Assembly (NCBI RefSeq): GCF_003315175.1
Contig: NZ_QNRQ01000005.1
Span: forward strand, 124,001-188,000
Source: Eoetvoesiella caeni
GTDB taxonomy: Bacteria > Pseudomonadota > Gammaproteobacteria > Burkholderiales > Burkholderiaceae_B
Length of the DNA: 64,000 nucleotides
Direction of reading: 5' to 3'
How positions within the stretch are numbered: position 1 is the stretch's first letter; every line of letters begins with the position of its first letter. Both the position numbers and the translations under genes were made by a program. The notes under the pieces were generated by a model that saw only the letters and a list, made by a program, of their open reading frames with translations, ran no database searches and was not told the origin of the DNA. Shown here one piece after another: positions 1 through 10,708 of this stretch.

Positions 1-1098
1 GGCGAACCTTCTTACGCCTTGCGCCTTGAACTGGCAATCAAGGTCTACGCCCATACCGCCGCCTACGACGGCGCGATCGCCAGCTACCTAAGCAGCCTGG
101 CCAGCGCCGAACCCAGCCAGGAAGCCGCGCCCGAACGCACCGCCTGGCCGCATACGCTTACTGTGCAAGTGCGCCAGCACCAGGTGCTGCGCTATGGCGA
201 AAACCCCCACCAGTCGGCCGCCTTCTATGTCGACCAGCCTCTGGGCGCCGGCCTGCTGGGCAGCTACCGCCAACTCCAAGGCAAGGAACTTTCCTATAAC
301 AATATCGCCGACGCAGACGCGGCATGGGAATGCGCGCGCAGTTTCGATACCTGCGCCTGCGTGATCGTCAAGCATGCCAACCCCTGCGGCGTAGCCGTCG
401 ACGCAACGCCTGTGCTGGCCTACCAGCAGGCCTATAAAACCGACCCCACCTCGGCCTTCGGCGGCATCATCGCCTTCAACCGCCCGGTCGACGCCGCAAC
501 CGCCAAGGCCATCACCGAACAACAATTCGTCGAGGTCCTGCTGGCACCCGGCTACTCGGCCGATGCGCTGGCCATTTTCGCCGCCAAGAAAAACGTGCGC
601 GTGCTTGAGATCCCGCAAGGCGACGCCCACAACGCGTTCGACATCAAGCGCGTGGGCGGCGGCTGGCTGGTGCAGAATCCGGACGACCACCAGGTTTCGT
701 CGGAGGACTTCAAGGTTGTTACCGAAAAAGCCCCCACCGAACAGCAAATGCGCGACCTCGCCTTTGCCTGGAAGGTCGCCAAATACGTCAAGTCCAATGC
801 CATTGTGTTTGTCGCCGGCGGCATGACACTGGGCGTGGGCGCGGGGCAAATGAGCCGTATCGACTCGGCGCGCATCGCCTCCATCAAGGCCGAAAACGCC
901 GGCCTTAGCCTGGCCGGCTCGGCTGTGGCGTCCGATGCGTTCTTCCCGTTCCGCGACGGCCTGGATGTGGTCGCCGAAGCCGGCGCCACTTGCGTCATCC
1001 AGCCTGGCGGCAGCATACGCGACGACGAAGTCATCGCGGCCGCCAACGAACGCGGCATCGCCATGGTCTTCACGGGCGCGCGGCATTTCCGCCACTAA
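1..1098 (+). CDS. purH: Bifunctional purine biosynthesis protein PurH, C-terminal part (5' end outside window)
   Basis: Partial gene. The reading frame is open from the first base and ends at TAA 1096-1098. The visible 365 residues cover the AICAR transformylase domain, which transfers a formyl group from 10-formyl-THF to AICAR; the IMP cyclohydrolase domain would lie upstream. Seen: the formyltransferase motifs KHANPCG (near residue 125 of the fragment), KSNAIV, and [13 protein letters not shown] with SRIDSARIA. The C terminus ends in FTGARHFRH, the usual family ending. The stop overlaps the ruvC start by one base (TAATG), so translational coupling with ruvC is likely. The purH-ruvCAB order is familiar in Bordetella-type genomes. 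Confidence 0.97.
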   Translation, partial: GEPSYALRLELAIKVYAHTAAYDGAIASYLSSLASAEPSQEAAPERTAWPHTLTVQVRQHQVLRYGENPHQSAAFYVDQPLGAGLLGSYRQLQGKELSYNNIADADAAWECARSFDTCACVIVKHANPCGVAVDATPVLAYQQAYKTDPTSAFGGIIAFNRPVDAATAKAITEQQFVEVLLAPGYSADALAIFAAKKNVRVLEIPQGDAHNAFDIKRVGGGWLVQNPDDHQVSSEDFKVVTEKAPTEQQMRDLAFAWKVAKYVKSNAIVFVAGGMTLGVGAGQMSRIDSARIASIKAENAGLSLAGSAVASDAFFPFRDGLDVVAEAGATCVIQPGGSIRDDEVIAAANERGIAMVFTGARHFRH

Positions 1099-1643
1099 TG
1101 CGCATACTGGGAATCGATCCGGGATTGCGGCGCACCGGCTTTGGCGTCATCGACGTTCAAGGCATGCGCCTGCAATACGTAACCAGCGGCACGATAGTCG
1201 TGCCGTCCGACCTTCCCTTGGCGCAGCGCCTTAAAGTCATACTCGACAATATTCGCGAGGTAGTCCAAAGCACATCGCCCACCGTGTCGGCGCTGGAAAA
1301 AGTCTTTGTCAACACCAATCCGGCGTCCACCCTGCTGCTGGGGCAGGCGCGCGGCGCGGCCATGTGCGCGCTGGCCGACAGCCAGCTTCTGGTACACGAG
1401 TACACCGCATTGCAAATCAAGAAGTCGGTGGTCGGCAACGGCCATGCCGCCAAAGAGCAAGTCCAGCACATGGTGCAGCGCCTGCTGCAGTTGGACGGCC
1501 TGCCCGCCGCCGACTCGGCCGACGCGCTGGCTTGCGCCATATGCCATGCCCACGTGGGTCCGCTGGTCGAACGCCTGGCAAACAGCGGCGGCCTGGCCGG
1601 CGGCAAAACCGTACGCTTGCGCGGCGGACGCCTGACCAATTAA
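1098..1643 (+). CDS. ruvC: Holliday junction resolvase RuvC
   Basis: 181 residues, usual for the family. RuvC is the endonuclease that cuts Holliday junctions symmetrically, working with the RuvAB branch-migration motor. The four catalytic acidic residues are visible: D7 in GIDPGL, E67 in ALEKVF, and D139 and D142 in the DSADALA segment. I chose ATG 1098 because the conserved N terminus MRILGIDPG begins there; the frame stays open further upstream but only inside purH. It overlaps purH by one base and is followed after 23 nt by ruvA, so ruvCAB form one transcription unit. Confidence 0.97.
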   Translation: MRILGIDPGLRRTGFGVIDVQGMRLQYVTSGTIVVPSDLPLAQRLKVILDNIREVVQSTSPTVSALEKVFVNTNPASTLLLGQARGAAMCALADSQLLVHEYTALQIKKSVVGNGHAAKEQVQHMVQRLLQLDGLPAADSADALACAICHAHVGPLVERLANSGGLAGGKTVRLRGGRLTN

Positions 1644-1666
1644 CTCTTTAGCGCAAGGATGACCCG

Positions 1667-2242
1667 ATGATAGGACGCATTACCGGCACCCTGCTGGAAA
1701 AAACACCGCCCACCGTATGCATAGACGTCGGCGGCGTGGGCTATGAAATCGACGTGCCCATGAGCACCCTGTACAACTTGCCCGAGATGGGCGCACAGGC
1801 CACCCTGTATACCCATCTGGCCGTGCGCGAAGATGCGCATACCTTGTACGGATTTTCCTCGGCCCAGGAGCGCTCTACGTTCCGGGCCTTGATCAAGGTA
1901 ACCGGCATAGGAGCGCGCACCGCGCTGGCCGTGCTGTCGGGCATGACGGCCGACGAATTGGCCAGTGCCATTACGCAACAGGAAACCGGGCGGCTGACCC
2001 GCGTTCCGGGCATCGGCAAGAAAACCGCCGAGCGCCTGCTGCTGGAACTGCGCGGCAAGCTCGGTCCCGACTTGGGCACAACTACCGGCGGTGCGCTTTC
2101 GGGCCGTGACGACATCCTGAACGCGCTGCTCTCGCTGGGCTACTCGCAAAACGAATCGCAGTCGGCGCTCAAGAGCCTGCCCGAAGGCGTGGAAGTGGCC
2201 GAAGGCATACGCCTGGCGCTCAAGTCCCTGGCACGGGGCTGA
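1667..2242 (+). CDS. ruvA: Holliday junction branch migration protein RuvA
   Basis: 191 residues, normal length. RuvA forms tetramers that hold the four-way junction and load RuvB. Seen: N-terminal OB-fold domain starting [12 protein letters not shown], two helix-hairpin-helix segments ([14 protein letters not shown] and [19 protein letters not shown], residues about 75-135), and the C-terminal domain III that contacts RuvB (residues about 145-191) with [13 protein letters not shown]. It lies 23 nt after ruvC and 52 nt before ruvB on the same strand. Confidence 0.97.
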   Translation: MIGRITGTLLEKTPPTVCIDVGGVGYEIDVPMSTLYNLPEMGAQATLYTHLAVREDAHTLYGFSSAQERSTFRALIKVTGIGARTALAVLSGMTADELASAITQQETGRLTRVPGIGKKTAERLLLELRGKLGPDLGTTTGGALSGRDDILNALLSLGYSQNESQSALKSLPEGVEVAEGIRLALKSLARG

Positions 2243-2294
2243 TCGTGTACGATAAGTTCAGTTCCAGTCGGAATAACGACATTATCAGATAACC

Positions 2295-3362
2295 ATGGCC
2301 ATACACTCCGACCCCCTATCCAGTATTGCGGCCGGCGCCGCCCGCCTGGTCACGCCGCAAAGCGTCTCACCCAACGAGGACTCCGTCGAGCGCGCCTTGC
2401 GTCCGCGCATGCTCAACGACTACGTGGGCCAGCAACGGGTGCGCGAACAGCTCGAAATATTCATTGCCGCCGCCAAAATGCGCGAAGAGTCCCTGGACCA
2501 CGTGCTGCTGTTTGGCCCGCCGGGCCTGGGCAAGACCACGCTGGCCCACATCATCGCCCACGAAATGGGGGTGCAACTGCGCCAGACCTCCGGCCCCGTG
2601 CTGGAACGCCCAGGCGACCTGGCCGCCCTGCTTACCAACCTTGAACGCAACGACGTACTCTTCATCGACGAGATCCACCGCCTGTCGCCCGTGGTCGAAG
2701 AAATCCTGTACCCGGCGCTTGAAGACTTCCAGATCGACATCCTGATCGGCGAAGGGCCGGCGGCGCGCAGCGTCAAGATCGACCTGCAGCCGTTTACCCT
2801 GGTCGGCGCCACCACCCGCGCCGGCATGCTGACCAACCCGCTGCGCGACCGCTTCGGCATTGTGTCGCGGCTGGAGTTCTACAACGCCGACGACCTGACC
2901 CGCATCGTTACGCGCAGCGCCCATTTGCTGAATGTCGACATTACGCACGAAGGCGCCATCGAAATCGCCCGCCGCGCGCGCGGCACACCGCGCATAGCGA
3001 ACCGCCTGCTGCGCCGCGTGCGCGACTACGCCGACGTAAAAAACGGCGGCATCATCAGCATCGAAACCGCCAATGCGGCGCTCAGCATGCTGGAGGTCGA
3101 TCCGCAGGGCCTGGACTTGATGGACCGCAAGCTGCTCGAAGCCATCATCCATAAATTCGACGGCGGGCCGGTAGGCGTGGACAGCCTGGCTGCGGCCATA
3201 GGCGAAGAGCGCGACACCATCGAAGACGTGATCGAACCTTATCTTATCCAGCATGGCTATCTGCAGCGTACTCCGCGCGGGCGCATGGCCACGAAGACCA
3301 CCTGGCGCCACCTGGGCCTGAGTCCGCCCAAAACAGGCGACACGCCCGATCTGTTCGAATAA
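2295..3362 (+). CDS. ruvB: Holliday junction branch migration DNA helicase RuvB
   Basis: 355 residues. RuvB is the hexameric AAA+ motor that drives branch migration with RuvA. Walker [10 protein letters not shown] is at residues 74-82 and Walker B DEIH at 125-128. Sensor 1 is in LVGATTRAG. The C-terminal winged-helix domain shows RTPRGR near residue 330. The N terminus has a short non-conserved leader of about 25 residues before the [13 protein letters not shown] segment, common in betaproteobacteria. It is the last gene of the ruv operon and converges on recQ; the 96 nt between them show a weak hairpin but no clear U-tract terminator. Confidence 0.97.
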   Translation: MAIHSDPLSSIAAGAARLVTPQSVSPNEDSVERALRPRMLNDYVGQQRVREQLEIFIAAAKMREESLDHVLLFGPPGLGKTTLAHIIAHEMGVQLRQTSGPVLERPGDLAALLTNLERNDVLFIDEIHRLSPVVEEILYPALEDFQIDILIGEGPAARSVKIDLQPFTLVGATTRAGMLTNPLRDRFGIVSRLEFYNADDLTRIVTRSAHLLNVDITHEGAIEIARRARGTPRIANRLLRRVRDYADVKNGGIISIETANAALSMLEVDPQGLDLMDRKLLEAIIHKFDGGPVGVDSLAAAIGEERDTIEDVIEPYLIQHGYLQRTPRGRMATKTTWRHLGLSPPKTGDTPDLFE

Positions 3363-3458
3363 TCGGGCGGGCCGGATCGAGCACCCGCGCCGCAGGGCGC
3401 AGTTGCCGCGCGAAAGCCATGGCTTCGCGTTGCGGCCCCGGCCTGAAGCAAAAGCTAT

Positions 3459-5297
3459 TTAATCGTGGGGGACCGCCATGTGCACGCAGCGCAACAGCTC
3501 TTCGCCATAGGCCTCCAGCTTGCGTGCGCCCACTCCGCTGATCTGGCCCAGCTCGTCTATCGACGACGGACAGCGCTCGGCCACTTCGCGCAACGTCGCG
3601 TCATGGAAAATGACATAAGCCGGAACCCCATGATTGCGGGCCACCTCGGCGCGCCAGGAGCGCAAGGCTTCGAAACGCAGCTGGGCTTCTGGCGCAAGCA
3701 CAATGTCGCTGCGCTTGGCCCGCGACGAGCTGCGGTCCGCCCGGGCTTTTTTCTCGGGCTCGCGCCGGAACATCAGCGTTGCCTCGCCTTTCAATACGGC
3801 CCTGCTGCCGTCGGTAAGGGCCAGTGTGCCGTAGCCTTCGTGGTCCACGGCCAGCAGGCTTTGCGCCAACAACTGGCGCAGCACGCCGCGCCAGGCTTGC
3901 TCGGAAAGGTCCGCGCCTATACCGAAGACCGTCAGGCTTTCGTGGTCGTACTGCTTGATGCGGTCGGTAAGTTTGCCGCGCAGAATGTCGATAAGGTGTC
4001 CGGCGCCGAAACGCTGGCCCCGTTCGCGCCAAAGCCGATAGACCGCCGACAGGATTTTTTGGGCGGCCACCGTGCCGTCCCAGGCTTCGGGGGGTTCCAG
4101 ACAGGTATCACAATTGCCGCAAGGCTCGATGGCCTGATCGAAGTATTCCAGCAGGCGCTGGCGCCGGCAAGCCACGGTTTCGCACAGCCCCAGCATGGCG
4201 TCCAGCTGGGCGCCCAGGCGGCGCCTGAAGATTTCTTCACCCGGCGACTCGTCGATCATGCGGCGCTGCTGCACCACGTCCTGCAGGCCGTAGGCCAGCC
4301 AGGCCGTCGCCGGCTCGCCGTCGCGGCCGGCCCGGCCGGTTTCCTGGTAATAGCCTTCGACCGACTTGGGCAGGTCGATATGCGCAACGAAACGCACGTC
4401 GGGCTTGTCGATGCCCATGCCAAAGGCAATCGTGGCCACCATGACCAGGCCGTCCTCGCGCAGAAAGCGGGATTGGTTGGCCGCCCGGGTGGCGGCGTTC
4501 AAGCCCGCATGGTAGGGCAAGGCCTCGATGCCGTGGCTGCACAAGAACTTGGCCGTGTCCTCGACCCGGGCGCGCGAAAGGCAATAGACAATGCCGCAGT
4601 CGCCCTGGTGCTCGGCCTGTATGAAAGCCAGCAACTGGCGCTTTACTTCGTTTTTCTCAACGATGCGATAGTTGATATTGGGCCTGTCGAAGCTGGCCAC
4701 GAAATGCTGGGCGCCGGTCAAGTTCAGGCGCTGCGCGATCTCCCGGCGCGTTACCGTTGTGGCCGTGGCGGTAAGCGCAATGCGCGGCACGTTGGGCCAG
4801 CGCTCGGACAAAATGGAAAGTTCGAGATACTCGGGACGAAAATCATGCCCCCATTGCGATACGCAATGCGCTTCGTCGATGGCGAACAAGGCTATCGTGC
4901 CTTGGGACAGCATGTCCAGGCAACGGTCGGTAAGCAGGCGCTCGGGCGCCACGTAAAGAAGATCCAGCTGGCCCGACATGAAAGCCTGTTCGACTTCGCG
5001 CGCGGTGCGCCAGTCCTGGGTGGAATTCAGGAATGCCGCACGCACACCCAGTTCTAGCAAGGCGTCCACCTGGTCTTGCATAAGGGCGATAAGCGGCGAG
5101 ACCACGACGCCGCAGCCCTTGCGCACCAAGGCGGGAATCTGGTAACAAAGCGACTTGCCCCCGCCCGTCGGCATAAGAACCAGAGCGTCCCCGCCATGCA
5201 CCAGGTGTTCAATAATGGCATGCTGATCGCCGCGGAACGAGTCGTAGCCAAAAACCTGCTGCAGGGTATCTAGGGAAGCGTTATCGGATAAGGACAT
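3459..5297 (-). CDS. recQ: ATP-dependent DNA helicase RecQ
   Basis: 612 residues, standard for bacterial RecQ. It is a 3'-5' helicase in RecF-pathway repair and fork processing. Seen: Walker A MPTGGGKS (residues 42-49), DEAH box at 141-144 with the aromatic-rich loop following, helicase motif VI in [20 protein letters not shown], the RQC zinc cysteines (C..15-20..C-G-N-C-DTC, near residues 375-400), and a C-terminal HRDC domain (about 535-605). Convergent with ruvB; the next gene upstream on this strand begins 133 nt away. Confidence 0.97.
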   Translation of the reverse strand: MSLSDNASLDTLQQVFGYDSFRGDQHAIIEHLVHGGDALVLMPTGGGKSLCYQIPALVRKGCGVVVSPLIALMQDQVDALLELGVRAAFLNSTQDWRTAREVEQAFMSGQLDLLYVAPERLLTDRCLDMLSQGTIALFAIDEAHCVSQWGHDFRPEYLELSILSERWPNVPRIALTATATTVTRREIAQRLNLTGAQHFVASFDRPNINYRIVEKNEVKRQLLAFIQAEHQGDCGIVYCLSRARVEDTAKFLCSHGIEALPYHAGLNAATRAANQSRFLREDGLVMVATIAFGMGIDKPDVRFVAHIDLPKSVEGYYQETGRAGRDGEPATAWLAYGLQDVVQQRRMIDESPGEEIFRRRLGAQLDAMLGLCETVACRRQRLLEYFDQAIEPCGNCDTCLEPPEAWDGTVAAQKILSAVYRLWRERGQRFGAGHLIDILRGKLTDRIKQYDHESLTVFGIGADLSEQAWRGVLRQLLAQSLLAVDHEGYGTLALTDGSRAVLKGEATLMFRREPEKKARADRSSSRAKRSDIVLAPEAQLRFEALRSWRAEVARNHGVPAYVIFHDATLREVAERCPSSIDELGQISGVGARKLEAYGEELLRCVHMAVPHD

Positions 5298-5430
5298 TCA
5301 ACAGTGAAATCAGTAAGCCGGGCCGCGGCGGTAAAAACGCGCATGCCCTGAAGGACGGGACAAAGCTTGCGCTTGGGCTCGTGGTCGGGAAAGCCATTTT
5401 AGCCCGCCCGCCGCGCGGGGCAAGCCCGCA

Positions 5431-6588
5431 CTAATACAAGGGCACGGCAAATCCCAGGCCGATGCCGTAATCGCCGCTGATCAGTTCGCGTTCGGTCCGC
5501 AGCGAAATGCGCAAATTGGGGCTGTACCAGAACTGCTGGCTCAGGCCGAACTGCTGCTTGACCGGCCCGGCGGCCGAAGACAATTGCTCGAACGTACCGT
5601 TCAACACTCCCCAGCGTCCCAGCGACAGCTTGGCCGACCATAAATTGCGGCTGCGCCCGGAATCCAGGGTAAAGTCGCGGTAATTGGCCAGGTCGGAATA
5701 GCCGCCCGTGCGCTGCTCGTGCGTCCAGCTCAGGTTAAGCGAGTCCAGGACATCGGCCTCGTAGCCGATGCGATAGCGCCAGCCCTCATTGAAATTGCGC
5801 TTGGCCTTTGCCACGCCGGCCTGCCAGGCTCCCCACCCTTTGGTGGCATATTTGCCGCCGATGCCGCTTACCACCATCTCGGGCGCCCATTGCATTTGGG
5901 TTTCCACCGACAACTGCTGGCTGAGGCCATAGCTCAAAATGCTTTCGCCCGCCGTGGGGCCGTAGGTCAGCCCACCCTGCTTGCCCGGTTCGCCGGAATA
6001 ATCCAGCGCCCCCAGCATCACCGAGTACCTCCAGCTGCCTTCCCCTTCAGCCTGGTCGGTCAAGGATTGCGACAAGGAGACGCCACCCAGCCGCACCCTG
6101 TCGCCCAGCACAGAGACATTGGACCAGCCGTTGCCCAGCACCAGCCTGGTGCCGTCGGCGCGGGAATAGCGCCAATTCTCCGTGCCCAGCGTCCAGGTAT
6201 CGGTATTGCCCGGCGCCATGAACGACAGCTGGCTGCGCCTGCCTTTGACGATGCCAGGCTTGCCCGCCATGGGGCGCAAAGGCGTCCAACCCCTGATATA
6301 GGAGACATCCACCGGGGAAATTGCATCGAACGCGGGGATCTGCGAATTGCCGACGCCGGGAGGGTCGATAGGTCCTTCGCCCATGTAGGCCAGCGGCTCG
6401 GGCAAGGGCTGCGGCGGATCGATGTGGTCGATGCGGACCGCATATGGCTGCGAAGGCGCCAGGCCGCGCAAGACCGGACTGAGCGACAAACGGGGGGCCG
6501 ATTCAATAGAGTCGGCAAGTGACTGGGCGCACGCGGCGTTCGCGACAAAGAGCGCCAGCACACAACTTTTAAGCAAAAACGAAGACAT
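5431..6588 (-). CDS. Predicted outer-membrane beta-barrel protein of unknown function
   Basis: 385 residues from ATG 6588; an in-frame GTG at 6594 would add two. I do not recognise a specific family. A signal peptide is likely: a lysine, then a hydrophobic stretch and an ANAACA-Q cleavage site near residue 22. Residues about 25-110 are proline-rich and may form a periplasmic or plug segment. The rest alternates polar and hydrophobic residues with many Gly, Tyr and Trp (GSWRYSVMLGAL, WRYRIGYEADVL, LRISLRTERELI), as expected for transmembrane beta-strands, and ends in GIGLGFAVPLY with a terminal aromatic residue. No clear Shine-Dalgarno is visible. It is 133 nt from recQ and 76 nt after the ClC gene, all on the minus strand. 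Fimbrial-usher-like or porin-like function is possible but unproven. Confidence 0.7.
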   Translation of the reverse strand: MSSFLLKSCVLALFVANAACAQSLADSIESAPRLSLSPVLRGLAPSQPYAVRIDHIDPPQPLPEPLAYMGEGPIDPPGVGNSQIPAFDAISPVDVSYIRGWTPLRPMAGKPGIVKGRRSQLSFMAPGNTDTWTLGTENWRYSRADGTRLVLGNGWSNVSVLGDRVRLGGVSLSQSLTDQAEGEGSWRYSVMLGALDYSGEPGKQGGLTYGPTAGESILSYGLSQQLSVETQMQWAPEMVVSGIGGKYATKGWGAWQAGVAKAKRNFNEGWRYRIGYEADVLDSLNLSWTHEQRTGGYSDLANYRDFTLDSGRSRNLWSAKLSLGRWGVLNGTFEQLSSAAGPVKQQFGLSQQFWYSPNLRISLRTERELISGDYGIGLGFAVPLY

Positions 6589-6670
6589 ATCCACAACTAA
6601 CAGAGAACAGAGAGTCGACCGAGGACTGCCGCAGCCTCAAAGCCTTGAAGCAGCCTCGATCGGTTTTTAT

Positions 6671-8452
6671 TCAGGTGCGCCTGGACGAAGCATCGAGCAG
6701 CCCTTCGCCGCTTTGATCCAGCGATTTTTTCAGGGCGGAGTACTGCTCGAGCAACGACGATTTGTACACTACGCCCAGCAGCACCGGCTCGTCGCCGCGG
6801 CTGACCACCGGCAAGCGCTCGCCCTGGAACTTCACGAACTGGTCTTGCGCCTCGTCCAGTCCCATATCGGCGTACAGGGTTTTTACGAAGTCCAGCCGCA
6901 ATACGTCGCCGGCCCGCTTATCCTGCACAGCGCCGTGCACCAACAATAAACTGGTCAGATCCTGTTGCGCAATCACGCCTTGGTAAATATTTCTTTCATT
7001 GACCACATACAGATACTTTACGGGATACTCCATAAACATCTGCAACGCTTCCTGCACCGGCGCGGTAGTCGCAATAACGGTCTGGGCCGGCCGCACCAGT
7101 TCGGCCAGCTTGGTATGGCGCAATTGCCTGCGCAGGACGATGTCGCGCTCGCGGGCAAGCGTCACATCGTACATGGCTACTTCGGCAATGGCCCGCGAGA
7201 CGAAGTGCGCCAGCACGCAGGCCAGCATCAGCGGCACCACGACTTGATAGCTCAACGTCATTTCAAAAATCATGAGTATGGCCATCAGCGGCGCGCCCGT
7301 AGCCGCGCCAAGAAATGCTCCCATGCCCACCAGCGTAAAAAGATAGGGCGAAACGGCAAGGTCGGGCCAGGCCAGCAAGATAATCTGGCCGAACAAGGAC
7401 CCGAAGGCCGCCCCCACGAAGATGGTCGGGGTAAAAACCCCGCCAACCGCGCCCGACCCAACGGTAAATGCCGTGGCGGCCACCTTGCACACCAGCATCA
7501 GGACAACAGCCTGCCAGGCCCAAGGCTGGTGCAGCAGGGACACCACGACGCTATAGCCGTTGCCAGCCACACTGGGCATGAACACCAGCAAGCCGCCCAG
7601 CAGCAAGCCGCCCAGTCCCAACCGCAAAGGCAGCGGCAGTCCCAGCCGGCGAAACCCTTTCCGGGCAAGGTCAAGAAATCTCAGGAATTGAGGGGCCAGC
7701 ACCCCCGAGACGATGCCCAGCAGAACGAAGGGTAGTATATGAGCCGCGCTGAACGCCGACCCGCTCTCGATGACCGGATAGGTGACATGGTAATGCCCTA
7801 CCCAGCGCATGGTGGCGTTGGACAAAGCCGCCGCAATAAGCAACGGGCCGACGCTTTGAATGGCCATCGTACCAAGCACGATTTCGGCGATGAACAACGC
7901 ACCGGCCACGGGCGCGCCATAAGCCGCGGCAACGCCGGCCGCCGCGCCGCAAGCCACCAGCAGGCGCAAGCGGGATGTATCGAAGGACGCAAAACGGCCA
8001 ATCGCCGAAGCGCTAAGCGAAGACAGATGCACCATGGCGCCCTCGCGCCCGATGGAACCGCCCGACGCCACCGAAGAAAGCGAAGACAGCGACCGCAATA
8101 AACCCTGCCGTATCGACAGACGCCCATCGCCGATGGCAACCGCTTCCATGTAGTCTGAGTTGCTGCTTGCCTTTATCCTGGCCGCCCAGGCCAGCAGCAT
8201 TCCAGCCGCCACGCCGCCCAGCATGGGAAACACGACCCGCCCATACCATGGCAGCGCTTGCATTACCCCTACGATGGACCCCTGCGACCCTGTAAAAAGC
8301 CGCTGCAGCAAATAAATGCCTTCATGGAAAAGAACGGTGGCCAAAGCTCCCAGCACTCCCACCACCGCCGCCCATATCAGCATGGCTGGCGAGGCGGACA
8401 GCCATTCGTACTCCTTCAGACGTTGGCGCACGGCGCCCAGCACTTCACTCAT
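6671..8452 (-). CDS. ClC-type (ClcB-like) chloride channel/antiporter with C-terminal CBS domains
   Basis: 593 residues: about ten hydrophobic segments up to residue 430, then a cytoplasmic tail with CBS-like motifs (residues about 455-570), which in this superfamily sense nucleotides. The gating-glutamate motif GREG is present (SIGREGAMVH), and the selectivity-filter region GAFLGAATGAP matches the family. Two features differ from E. coli ClcA: the GSGIPE anion-binding loop is replaced by a region reading SSNSDYMEA, and the proton-glutamate position reads AEI instead of EE. These resemble what I recall of the ClcB-like branch. Divergent from the two-component pair at 8559; 106 nt separate the starts. 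Confidence 0.88.
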   Translation of the reverse strand: MSEVLGAVRQRLKEYEWLSASPAMLIWAAVVGVLGALATVLFHEGIYLLQRLFTGSQGSIVGVMQALPWYGRVVFPMLGGVAAGMLLAWAARIKASSNSDYMEAVAIGDGRLSIRQGLLRSLSSLSSVASGGSIGREGAMVHLSSLSASAIGRFASFDTSRLRLLVACGAAAGVAAAYGAPVAGALFIAEIVLGTMAIQSVGPLLIAAALSNATMRWVGHYHVTYPVIESGSAFSAAHILPFVLLGIVSGVLAPQFLRFLDLARKGFRRLGLPLPLRLGLGGLLLGGLLVFMPSVAGNGYSVVVSLLHQPWAWQAVVLMLVCKVAATAFTVGSGAVGGVFTPTIFVGAAFGSLFGQIILLAWPDLAVSPYLFTLVGMGAFLGAATGAPLMAILMIFEMTLSYQVVVPLMLACVLAHFVSRAIAEVAMYDVTLARERDIVLRRQLRHTKLAELVRPAQTVIATTAPVQEALQMFMEYPVKYLYVVNERNIYQGVIAQQDLTSLLLVHGAVQDKRAGDVLRLDFVKTLYADMGLDEAQDQFVKFQGERLPVVSRGDEPVLLGVVYKSSLLEQYSALKKSLDQSGEGLLDASSRRT

Positions 8453-8558
8453 TCATATTCCACGGCAAATATGCACTTTCGAGCGGACGCCGGCCATAGG
8501 TATTTCAGTGTATTTCGTACGGCTTGCCAGCCAGTGCGGCAATGGGCACACTTACACT

Positions 8559-9260
8559 ATGGACGACACCCTAATCAAAGTGCTGGTTGTCGATGACGAC
8601 CCGGCACTACGGCAATTACTGGCCGACTATCTTAACCGGCATGGCTATGATACGCTTTTGGCGCCCGACGCCCGCGATCTTGAGTCGCGCATCCAGCGTT
8701 TCAGCCCCGACCTTATTGTCCTTGACCGCATGCTGCCCGACGGCGACGGCGCCGACGCCTGCCGCCGCCTGCGCCAGCTTGGCGAGGACATCCCCATCAT
8801 CCTGCTGACGGGGCGCGACGAGACCGTGGACCGCGTCATCGGGCTGGAGGCTGGCGCCGACGATTATCTGGGCAAGCCCTTCGATCCGCGCGAACTCCTG
8901 GCGCGCGTCGAAACCGTGCTGCGCCGTAAAAAGGGCGCCTCCGCCTTCGTCAAAGAAAAACCGGTGGCATTCGGCCCCTTCATCTTCGATCCGGCTGCAC
9001 GCCAGCTGTCCAGGAACTCGGAACCCATAAAGCTGACCGGCGGCGAAGTGAATTTGCTTGAAGCGCTTGTCAACAACGCCGGCAAGCCTTTGTCGCGCGA
9101 CCGCCTGCTGGCCCTGGCCCGCGACGACGACGAAGGCGAACGCAACGACCGCGCCATCGACATCGCCATTTTGCGCCTGCGCCGCGTCATCGAAGACGAC
9201 CCCAAACAACCTCGCTGGATACAAACGGTCTGGGGCGTGGGTTATCGCTTTTCGCCCTGA
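8559..9260 (+). CDS. OmpR-family DNA-binding response regulator
   Basis: 233 residues. The receiver domain (residues 1-120) has the acidic pocket VVDDDP, phospho-acceptor D56 in LIVLDRM, the LLTGRDE switch segment, and the GADDYLGKPF motif. The C-terminal winged-helix domain (about 135-230) ends VWGVGYRFSP, typical of OmpR/PhoB proteins. The frame is open to 8316, but the conserved N terminus starts at ATG 8559; the upstream part overlaps the divergent ClC gene and has no domain. The paired kinase starts 2 nt after the stop. Target genes are unknown; the ClC gene and the cydAB-like pair flank the system. Confidence 0.93.
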   Translation: MDDTLIKVLVVDDDPALRQLLADYLNRHGYDTLLAPDARDLESRIQRFSPDLIVLDRMLPDGDGADACRRLRQLGEDIPIILLTGRDETVDRVIGLEAGADDYLGKPFDPRELLARVETVLRRKKGASAFVKEKPVAFGPFIFDPAARQLSRNSEPIKLTGGEVNLLEALVNNAGKPLSRDRLLALARDDDEGERNDRAIDIAILRLRRVIEDDPKQPRWIQTVWGVGYRFSP

Positions 9261-9262
9261 GC

Positions 9263-10696
9263 ATGCCCAAGTTACCGCGTTTACTCTTTTTGCGATCGCT
9301 GCATGCCCGGCTGATCTTGCTGACACTGGCAACCATTTTCCTGGTGCAGGCGGCAACGCTGGCAACCGTCACTTTTTACCGAAAAAAATTCACCAGTGAA
9401 GTCACCGTGGAAGTGGTTGCCACCACCATACGCACGGTGCGAGCCGCGCTGGCCGAAGTGCCGGCCGAACGGCGCGCCGACTTCGTGCGCCAGGCCTCTC
9501 ATAACGAATGGAATCTCTGGTCGCGCGCCACCGCGCAACCCCGCGGCGAGCGGCAAGCCGACGCGCAGGAGCAAAGTGAAAAAGTCGAACAGCCCGCGCC
9601 GCTGCCGCGCGATATGCGCCGCGACCTGAAACAATTCATTGATGCCCTCAACGCCAAGCTGGATGACGGCACCCGCGTGGGCCTGTCGCGCGGCCCTGTG
9701 CCCCGCTTGTATATTTCGTTGATTCCCGACCCGGGCGCGAAGAACGCAACGACCCGCAACCGCCGTTTCAACGACGAAGACGCCAGAAGAAACCGCGAGT
9801 GGCTGGTGATCCCGCTGGACCGTATCGCACCGCCGGTGGCCACACCCGTCATCCTGGTGTGGCTGTCGGGCATGGGACTGCTATTGCTTATTTCAGCCGC
9901 TTTTTCGTGGCATATAACCAGGCCCATGACCCGCCTGGCCCACGCCGCCGACCGGCTCGCCGCCGGGCAGCCCGAACGGGTGGAGCCCTCCGGGCCTACC
10001 GAAACGCGCATTCTGGGGGAACGCTTCAACGCCATGCTCGACGCCCTGGCTGAATCGAATGCCGTACGCCATACTTTGCTGGCAGGGCTGCCGCACGACT
10101 TGAAAGGACCTTTGTCGCGCATGTCGCTGCGCATCGAAATGATCGATGACTCTTCCTTTAAAGATGGAATGCGCCACGACATCCAGGACATGCAGCGCAT
10201 GGTCGACCAGTTCATCGGCTTTGTGCGCGGTACGGACCCCGCCACCTACCGGTATGCCGAGCTGGACCTGGCCGCCTGGTTGGAGGAGCAAATAAGCGCA
10301 TGGGAAAGCACCGGCAGCGACGTCCGGCTGCGCGCCACCGTGGCTTCGCCGCTGATGCTCAAGGCCGACCGCCTGGCGCTGGGCCGGCTGCTGGACAACT
10401 TGATTACCAACGCCATGAACTATGCGGCGCCGCCCATTGAAATAACATTAAGCGCCGACGAGCGCAACGCCGTGCTCACTATCACAGACCACGGCCCGGG
10501 CATCCCCATGGAACGGCGCACGGAGGCGCTACGGCCTTTTTCGCGCCTGGACGACGCCCGCACGCTGACCGGTTCGGTCGGCCTGGGCCTGGCGCTGGCG
10601 CACGCCATAGTGCAGGCCCACGAAGGCACCCTGGTCCTGGGCGATGCGCCCTGGGGCGGCCTGCAAATAACGATTACGCTGCCGCGCAGCGCCTAG
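9263..10696 (+). CDS. Sensor histidine kinase, EnvZ-like
   Basis: 477 residues. One N-terminal membrane helix (LILLTLATIFLVQAATLA, about 15-33), a periplasmic region of about 160 residues that is rich in charged residues, a second helix (VILVWLSGMGLLLLISAA), a HAMP domain, then HisKA with phospho-acceptor H278 in GLPHDLKGPL. The HATPase domain has N-box LDNLITNAMNYA, G1 DHGPGIP and a glycine-rich VGLGLALA box. The H-box reads PHDLKGPLSRM, close to EnvZ (SHDLRTPL). It lies 2 nt downstream of the regulator and only 12 nt from the end of the convergent cydB-like gene. Confidence 0.93.
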   Translation: MPKLPRLLFLRSLHARLILLTLATIFLVQAATLATVTFYRKKFTSEVTVEVVATTIRTVRAALAEVPAERRADFVRQASHNEWNLWSRATAQPRGERQADAQEQSEKVEQPAPLPRDMRRDLKQFIDALNAKLDDGTRVGLSRGPVPRLYISLIPDPGAKNATTRNRRFNDEDARRNREWLVIPLDRIAPPVATPVILVWLSGMGLLLLISAAFSWHITRPMTRLAHAADRLAAGQPERVEPSGPTETRILGERFNAMLDALAESNAVRHTLLAGLPHDLKGPLSRMSLRIEMIDDSSFKDGMRHDIQDMQRMVDQFIGFVRGTDPATYRYAELDLAAWLEEQISAWESTGSDVRLRATVASPLMLKADRLALGRLLDNLITNAMNYAAPPIEITLSADERNAVLTITDHGPGIPMERRTEALRPFSRLDDARTLTGSVGLGLALAHAIVQAHEGTLVLGDAPWGGLQITITLPRSA

Positions 10697-10708
10697 CGTC
10701 CGCCCTCT

